A stretch of 64,000 nt of DNA. Origin: Afipia sp. Root123D2. Its GTDB lineage: Bacteria; Pseudomonadota; Alphaproteobacteria; Rhizobiales; Xanthobacteraceae. The DNA is taken from NCBI RefSeq assembly GCF_001425835.1, contig NZ_LMDP01000001.1, positions 249,476 through 313,475 on the forward strand, written 5' to 3'. The notes beneath the pieces are model-generated. The model was not told where the DNA came from. It saw only the letters and a program-made list of their open reading frames with translations, and did no database searches. The translations under genes were made by a program, and so were the position numbers. Position 1 is the first letter of the stretch; each line of letters begins with the position of its first letter. Below are positions 58,684 through 64,000 of this stretch, one piece after another.

Positions 58684-60093
58684 GTGGCCCCTTCCAGCAC
58701 CTTGACACGTCCCGCGCCCCAGGCGCTCGCCAGTACACTCGAAGCGCTTGCCGCGCGGTTCGGAAATCAGCTGATCACGTCCCAGGCTGTGCGCGAGCAG
58801 CACGCCCACACCACCACCTGGCTGGCGCCGCAACCGCCGGATGCCGTGGTGATGGCGCAGTCCACCGAGGATATTCAGGATGTGGTCCGGATCTGCGCCA
58901 GGAACGGCGTGCCGGTCATTCCATTTGGCACCGGCACCTCGCTGGAGGGGCAGGTCAATGCGCCCGCCGGAGGTGTTTGCATCGACCTGCGAGAAATGAA
59001 CCGCATCATCGCAGTTCATTCCGACGATCTGGATTGCGTGATCGAGCCGGGTGTTACGCGCAAGGCGCTCAACGAATATCTGCGCGATCAGGGCCTGTTC
59101 TTCCCGATCGACCCCGGCGCTGACGCATCGATCGGCGGCATGGCGTCAACCCGTGCGTCGGGCACCAACGCGGTGCGTTACGGCACCATGCGTGACAATA
59201 TTCTGGCGCTGAAAGTGGTGCGCGCCGATGGCGAGATCATCACCACCGGCACCCGGGCCAAGAAATCGTCGGCGGGGTACGACCTGACCCATCTGTTTGT
59301 GGGTGCAGAAGGCACGCTCGGCATCATTTCCGAACTGACCATCAAGCTGCGCGGCATTCCGCAAACCATCGCGGCTGCGGCATGTTCGTTTGATACGGTG
59401 CAGGGCGCCTGTAACGCCACCATCATGGCAATCCAGACCGGAATTCCGGTGGCGCGGATCGAGTTGCTCAACGCGGCGCAGGTGAAGGCCTGCAATGCCT
59501 ATTCAAAGCTGTCATTGCCGGAAACGCCGCTCCTTTTGCTCGAATTTCACGGCAGCGATGCCGAAGTCGCCGAGCAGTCGCAGGCGTTCGGTGAGATCGC
59601 CAAGGAGTGCGGCGGTGGCGCCTTCGAGTGGACCTCACGTCCAGAGGACCGCACGCGGCTATGGCAGGCGCGGCACGATGCCTATTGGGCGGTGCGCGGT
59701 CTGCGGCCTGGTGCGCAGGCCGTCGCCACGGATGTCTGTGTTCCGATTTCGCGGCTGGCGGAATGTGTGGTCGAAACCGAGAAGGATATGGAGACGCTCG
59801 GCTTGATCTCGCCCATCGTCGGCCATGTCGGCGACGGCAACTTCCATTGCTCGCTGTTGTGCGATGTGAACGATCCCGAGGAGATGGAACGCGCCGAAGG
59901 ATTCCTCCATCGTCTGGTCGAGCGCGCGCAGGCGATGGACGGCACCTGCACCGGCGAACATGGCATCGGTCAGGGCAAGCAGAAATACCTGGTCAATGAA
60001 CTCGGCCCGGAAGCGGTGGAGATGATGCGCACGCTCAAGCGTGCCATCGATCCGCAAAACATCCTCAACCCCGGCAAGATTTTGCCCGCATAA
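58684..60093 (+). CDS. FAD-binding oxidase, GlcD/D-lactate dehydrogenase family
   Basis: The 469-residue flavoprotein has an FAD_binding_4 domain (PFGTGTSLEGQVNAPAGG and DPGADASIGGMASTRASGTNAVRYG) and a FAD-oxidase C-terminal domain with VGHVGDGNFHCSLL and GTCTGEHGIGQGKQKYL. Family members oxidise 2-hydroxyacids such as D-lactate or glycolate. The start is a GTG at 58684, and the ORF extension to 58510 overlaps the divergent thioesterase. No GlcE/GlcF genes follow, so a stand-alone D-2-hydroxyacid dehydrogenase is likeliest. The hydratase-like gene begins 12 bases after the stop. Confidence 0.92.
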   Translation: MAPSSTLTRPAPQALASTLEALAARFGNQLITSQAVREQHAHTTTWLAPQPPDAVVMAQSTEDIQDVVRICARNGVPVIPFGTGTSLEGQVNAPAGGVCIDLREMNRIIAVHSDDLDCVIEPGVTRKALNEYLRDQGLFFPIDPGADASIGGMASTRASGTNAVRYGTMRDNILALKVVRADGEIITTGTRAKKSSAGYDLTHLFVGAEGTLGIISELTIKLRGIPQTIAAAACSFDTVQGACNATIMAIQTGIPVARIELLNAAQVKACNAYSKLSLPETPLLLLEFHGSDAEVAEQSQAFGEIAKECGGGAFEWTSRPEDRTRLWQARHDAYWAVRGLRPGAQAVATDVCVPISRLAECVVETEKDMETLGLISPIVGHVGDGNFHCSLLCDVNDPEEMERAEGFLHRLVERAQAMDGTCTGEHGIGQGKQKYLVNELGPEAVEMMRTLKRAIDPQNILNPGKILPA

Positions 60094-60105
60094 GGAGCGG
60101 ACGGA

Positions 60106-60918
60106 GTGGCCGAGGTGCAAGAGGTCGCCAGCGAAGCGATGACGGTGCTTGGCAAGGGGCGCCAGATCGCCCCGTTCTCCTCGCGCCACCCGGCGTTCGA
60201 TCTGGACGAAGCCTATCGGGTGACCGCCGCAGTCCGGAAGATGCGCGAGGCGGCTGGCGAGCGGGTTCTGGGCCGCAAGATCGGTTTCACCAATCGCACG
60301 ATCTGGGCGCAGTACGGCGTCTATGCGCCGATCTGGGGTTACGTCTACGACAGCACGGTGCATGATCTGGCGAAGATCGCGGGCGAATTTTCGCTGGCGA
60401 CACTCGCCGAACCGCGGATCGAACCGGAAATCGTGTTCGGGGTAGCTGCCGCACCGGACGCCGGCATGGACGAGCGGGAGTTGCTCGGTTGTATCGCGTG
60501 GGTCGCGCACGGATTTGAGATTGTGCAGTCGGTCTTCCCGGACTGGAGGTTTCCGGCGCCCGACACCGTCGCTGCGTTCGGGCTGCATGGCGCGCTGTTG
60601 ATCGGTGAGCGGCACCCGGTTTCGGATTCCAATCGCGAGGAATGGCTTCGGACGTTGTCGAACTTTGATATCGCGCTTCATTGCAACGGCGAGGTGGTCG
60701 ATCGGGGACATGCAGCCAATGTGCTCGACGGGCCACTGTCGGCGCTGCGGCACCTTGTCGAACTGCTCGCGCACGATACAGTCAATCCGGCGGTTGCTGC
60801 TGGCGAGATCGTGACAACCGGAACCCTGACCCAGGCAATGCCCGTCAAATCCGGCGAGCGCTGGACGACGGCGCTCTCCGGCGTGACTCTGGACGGTATC
60901 GATATCCGCTTTGGCTGA
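60106..60918 (+). CDS. 2-keto-4-pentenoate hydratase / FAA hydrolase family enzyme
   Basis: The 270-residue protein starts with GTG at 60106, preceded by AAGGAG. Metal-binding acidic residues are in AEPRIEPEIVFG, with conserved RKIGFTNRTIW before them and TGTLTQAMPVKSGERW at the end. This is the hydratase-type layout of the MhpD/HpaH group, which hydrate 2-hydroxypenta-2,4-dienoate-like compounds in aromatic meta-cleavage pathways. No other meta-cleavage genes are in the window, so the substrate is uncertain. It is probably co-transcribed with the upstream FAD oxidase. Confidence 0.9.
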   Translation: MAEVQEVASEAMTVLGKGRQIAPFSSRHPAFDLDEAYRVTAAVRKMREAAGERVLGRKIGFTNRTIWAQYGVYAPIWGYVYDSTVHDLAKIAGEFSLATLAEPRIEPEIVFGVAAAPDAGMDERELLGCIAWVAHGFEIVQSVFPDWRFPAPDTVAAFGLHGALLIGERHPVSDSNREEWLRTLSNFDIALHCNGEVVDRGHAANVLDGPLSALRHLVELLAHDTVNPAVAAGEIVTTGTLTQAMPVKSGERWTTALSGVTLDGIDIRFG

Positions 60919-61067
60919 CCTCACTCTTGCGGTAGAATCGCGCGGTGGCGGAGGTTCTCCAGCGCCCGTTCGCTTGCGCGAAACGATGCTGTGACTTCGC
61001 CTCACTTGTCTCTAATGTGATGGGATCGCGATGCCGAGAGCGGCGTCGCGCGCTTTGAGGACATACC

Positions 61068-64000
61068 TTGCAGACAACGCTGCTCGGACTGGCGATTGCC
61101 TTCATCATTGCGCTGATCGCTGCGCTCGTCGGCCCGTATTATGTCGACTGGAATCAATTTCGGCCGCAATTCGAGGCCGAAGCGTCGCGGATCATCGGCT
61201 CCCCGGTGCGGGTCGCGGGCGCGCTCGATGCGCGGCTCTTGCCGACGCCGACGCTACGGCTGAAATCGGTGGCGATCGGCGCGCAGAACGATCCCAGCAA
61301 GGTGCGCGTCGAAAAGCTCGATGTCGAATTCAGCCTTGCGTCGCTGATGCGCGGTGAATGGCGCGCCAGCGAGTTGTCGCTTCAGGGACTGGATCTCGAC
61401 TTCGGCCTCGATCGGCAGGGTCGGATCGATTGGCCCGCGTCACGCGGATACTTCGATTTCGGGTCGTTGGCGATCGACCGGCTCAACCTTGCCGGGCGCG
61501 CAGTGCTTCATTATGGCGCAAGCGGCGGTCAGCTCACGCTCGACGATCTCAAATTCAGCGGCGATGTCCGCGCATTGGCAGGCGCGTTACGCGGCGAGGG
61601 CAGCGCGCGGATTGCCGGCGCGTACGTTCCGTTCCGGGTTTCGTCGGGAGAAGCACCTGACGGCAAGGGCGCGCGGGTGCGGCTCACACTCGACCCCGGC
61701 GATTGGCCGGTGTCCGCCGATCTCGATGGCCACCTGACTTTCGATACCCGCTCGCCGCGGTTCGATGGCGCGCTGACGCTGGCGCGGACCTCAGGGACGC
61801 CGTGGCGCATAACAGGCCGGATCAAGGCCGATCCGGGCGTTGCGGCATTCGAGCAGGTCGAAGCCGCCTACGGGCCGGACGATGTTGCCCTGAAGCTCTC
61901 GGGGAGCGGCGATCTGCGGCTCGGTGCCCAGCCGTTGCTTCACATGGCATTGTCGGCGCGACAACTCGATGCCGATCGCATGGTGCTGAAGGGGCAACCC
62001 GAGGGCACGACTGTTCACCTTATCCCCGGCTTGCGAGCGCTGCTCGCCTCGGTGCCGTTGCCGCCGTTTCCGATGCAGGTTGATTTGAGCGCGGATCAGA
62101 TCGCGCTCGGCGGCAGGCCGGTCAAGGATTTCACGGCCGCGTTTCATGGCGAAGAGCATGAATGGGCCATCGACGGCATCGCGTTGCGGACGCCGGGCGC
62201 GTCTCAATTGACCGTGCGGGGAACGCTGAACAGGCAGAATGACACCACGCGCTTCGCCGGTCCTGTCGTGCTCGAATCCGGCGATCCGGCCGCGCTGATG
62301 TCGTGGCTGCAAGGCCGTAGCGATATCGCTTTCCGCAGCCGGAAACCGTTGCGCGTCAATGGCACCGCGACCCTGAGTGCCGATGATTTCTCTCTCACGG
62401 GAATGAAGGGCGATTTCGATGGCGGCGCGCTTCAGGGCAATGTCACGGTGTCTGACGCGCGGTTCGATGCGACGCTGAAATCTGAATCGCTCGATCTCGA
62501 TGCGACGACCGAGTTGGCCCGTGCACTATCCGGTCAGCGCACCAATTGGCCGGGCGAGGCACATGTGTCGCTTGATGTCGCCCGCGGAATTCTCGCGGGG
62601 CAGGAGGTGCGCCCGGTCGCGCTCGAATTTTCCTATGGACCGAAGACCGTCTCGATCGATCGGCTGAAACTCGGCGGAGCAGGCGGTGTTGCTGTCGAAG
62701 GCAGCGGGACGTTCGATCGTTCGGCTGCAACAGGAAAATTCGCTTTCGATGCGACGGCGGCTTCGTTGTCCCGGTTCGGTGAAGTCATCGCGCCGTTCGC
62801 GCCGGCGATCGCCGCGCGGCTGAAAGCCGTGAAGGTCACCAAAGGCAGTGCTCGCGCCCGCTTCGCGGTTGACGTAAGCAAGGCCGCAAATAATCCAGGC
62901 CGGTCTACAGCCCGTGCGGTGCTTGATCTCGATGGTTCCGGGATCAAGGGAAGCGCCACGCTGACTGCTGCGCCTGTGATCACTGCCGCCGGTCTCGATC
63001 TCGATACACTGGCCAAAAGCGAGATGACGCTCGAGGCGAAATTCACATCGGAGCAAGGGCAGGCACTGCTCGTGCTCGCGGGCGTGGACGGAATTCTGAC
63101 GGCGGGCGACGGTCCCGCGCGCCTTGAATCGTCGGTGCATGGAACATGGCGCGGCGCAACGCAGTTCAAGGCGAAGGTGACCGGCAGTGGGCTAGATGCC
63201 GATGCGCAGGGCAGCGGAGATATATGGACGGCGGAACCGAAGGCTGCGATCGCTCTCGTGGTGCGCAAGGCCAATCTCGCACCGCTGTTCGGGACAAGCG
63301 AGCCGCTTCCCGTCAGCATGACGTCGCGTCTTGCGGTAGCAGGCGACAAACTGACATTCGAGGACCTCGACAGTACGGTGAACGGATCTCGCATTCGCGG
63401 GAAACTCGCGGTGACGCGCGGTGACGTCACTGGCGTCGACGGCGAGATCGGCATGGATACCATCGATCTTTCGTCACTGGCCGGTTTGGCGCTCGGCACG
63501 GCCGGACATGCCGCAACAGAGCCGCTTCGTCCCGGATGGGTGCAGACCTGGCGCGGCCGGGTCGCTTTCCAGTCCCTGCGCGGGAATCTGCGGGGCGGCA
63601 GTGAACTTCGGCCAGTCAGCGGTGTTTTTCGCGGTGATGGTCAGTCCTTTGTGCTCGACGGGCTGAAGGCCGGCATCGGTGGCGGCGAGCTCACCGCGAC
63701 CGTCGAGGGCCGGCAAACCGCGGATGGTCTTGCCGTGAGCGCTCGCGCGCAACTGGAAGGCGTCGATGGCGCGGCGCTGAAATATCGCGGTCTCGCGATG
63801 CCGGAGGGCCGCGTTGCGCTGAAGCTCACCCTGCTGAGTCGCGGTCGCAGTCTTGCCGCGTTGTCCGGCAGTCTGTCCGGTAGCGGCGTGGTGTCGCTTC
63901 AAGGCGCGAAAATCGCGGGTCTTGGTCCGCAGGCGTTCGATGCCGCCATTCGCGCCGGTGACCTCGATCAGGTCGCCAATGATCGCAAGGTGAAGGCTCT
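61068..64000 (+). CDS. AsmA family protein, very large (3' partial)
   Basis: The frame is open from TTG 61068 to the last base, at least 977 codons. It is not closed within the window. A GAGGA ribosome site lies 7 bases before the TTG. The N-terminus is a single membrane helix (LLGLAIAFIIALIAALVGPY), followed by the AsmA-type FRPQFEAEASRIIGSPVRV and long beta-rich repeats with regular GxL/DGxL patterns. These proteins are thought to bridge the envelope in lipid transport. It follows a 149-base gap after the hydratase gene in which I see nothing firm. Confidence 0.93.
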   Translation, partial: MQTTLLGLAIAFIIALIAALVGPYYVDWNQFRPQFEAEASRIIGSPVRVAGALDARLLPTPTLRLKSVAIGAQNDPSKVRVEKLDVEFSLASLMRGEWRASELSLQGLDLDFGLDRQGRIDWPASRGYFDFGSLAIDRLNLAGRAVLHYGASGGQLTLDDLKFSGDVRALAGALRGEGSARIAGAYVPFRVSSGEAPDGKGARVRLTLDPGDWPVSADLDGHLTFDTRSPRFDGALTLARTSGTPWRITGRIKADPGVAAFEQVEAAYGPDDVALKLSGSGDLRLGAQPLLHMALSARQLDADRMVLKGQPEGTTVHLIPGLRALLASVPLPPFPMQVDLSADQIALGGRPVKDFTAAFHGEEHEWAIDGIALRTPGASQLTVRGTLNRQNDTTRFAGPVVLESGDPAALMSWLQGRSDIAFRSRKPLRVNGTATLSADDFSLTGMKGDFDGGALQGNVTVSDARFDATLKSESLDLDATTELARALSGQRTNWPGEAHVSLDVARGILAGQEVRPVALEFSYGPKTVSIDRLKLGGAGGVAVEGSGTFDRSAATGKFAFDATAASLSRFGEVIAPFAPAIAARLKAVKVTKGSARARFAVDVSKAANNPGRSTARAVLDLDGSGIKGSATLTAAPVITAAGLDLDTLAKSEMTLEAKFTSEQGQALLVLAGVDGILTAGDGPARLESSVHGTWRGATQFKAKVTGSGLDADAQGSGDIWTAEPKAAIALVVRKANLAPLFGTSEPLPVSMTSRLAVAGDKLTFEDLDSTVNGSRIRGKLAVTRGDVTGVDGEIGMDTIDLSSLAGLALGTAGHAATEPLRPGWVQTWRGRVAFQSLRGNLRGGSELRPVSGVFRGDGQSFVLDGLKAGIGGGELTATVEGRQTADGLAVSARAQLEGVDGAALKYRGLAMPEGRVALKLTLLSRGRSLAALSGSLSGSGVVSLQGAKIAGLGPQAFDAAIRAGDLDQVANDRKVKA

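Noticed and set aside
59659-61005. Minus-strand ORF of 448 codons over the FAD oxidase and hydratase genes
   Set aside because: It covers two recognised plus-strand genes and shows no family pattern.

Overview
The window is high-GC, gene-dense bacterial chromosome. It looks like an alphaproteobacterium of the Bradyrhizobiaceae/Nitrobacteraceae (Rhodopseudomonas, Bradyrhizobium, Afipia, Nitrobacter or Oligotropha type). The grounds are the protein style, the division and cell-wall (dcw) gene order, a long-linker FtsZ, a meso-DAP type MurE, an alphaproteobacterial RNase P RNA, and intergenic palindromes of the Rhizobium mosaic-element (RIME) kind. This placement is recognition by eye, not a database result. 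I see no tRNA, rRNA operon, CRISPR array, prophage or insertion sequence. Most of the window is core genome.

Layout. 1-2.2 kb: the end of a fused enoyl-CoA hydratase/3-hydroxyacyl-CoA dehydrogenase and a YciA-type thioesterase (fatty-acid oxidation). 2.2-7.4 kb: a lytic transglycosylase, a DUF4403 protein, a persulfide dioxygenase-rhodanese fusion, a 27-residue membrane peptide and an extensin-like lipoprotein. 7.4-13.4 kb: an export region, with a TetR repressor divergent from EmrA/EmrB-like pump genes across a 37-bp palindromic operator, followed by a structured leader and an ABC exporter. 13.4-15.7 kb: an EamA transporter, rnpB and an AmpD-like amidase.

16.2-36.6 kb is the dcw cluster: rsmH-ftsL-ftsI-murE-murF-mraY-murD-ftsW-murG-murC-[DUF6653]-[class I glutamine amidotransferase]-murB-[DUF4239, reverse]-ddlB-ftsQ-ftsA-ftsZ. 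Many start and stop codons overlap, which implies translational coupling. lpxC, bamD, recN and ligA follow (36.9-42.9 kb), linking cell-wall synthesis and division to outer-membrane biogenesis and DNA repair/ligation. mraZ is not seen in front of rsmH.

42.9-64 kb is a mixed region: a Bcr/CflA-type MFS exporter, an M24 aminopeptidase P, prmA, a cluster of DnaA boxes, a phytoene-desaturase-like flavoprotein, an MFS/spermidine-synthase fusion, an L,D-transpeptidase with an unusual tail, a glycine-rich exported protein with a His/Arg tail, a YadGH-like ABC exporter, a UvrD/PcrA helicase, a RIME-like repeat, a DUF1328 membrane peptide, a hotdog thioesterase, a GlcD-like FAD oxidase, a hydratase-family enzyme, and the first 977 codons of a giant AsmA-family protein that runs off the end.

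Nothing here is clearly a new defence or mobile system. The most interesting signals are the uncharacterised genes embedded in the dcw cluster (especially the amidotransferase overlapping murB), the DnaA-box cluster upstream of prmA, the perfect divergent operator, the structured leader with a tiny ORF before the ABC exporter, and the paired hairpins in front of murC.
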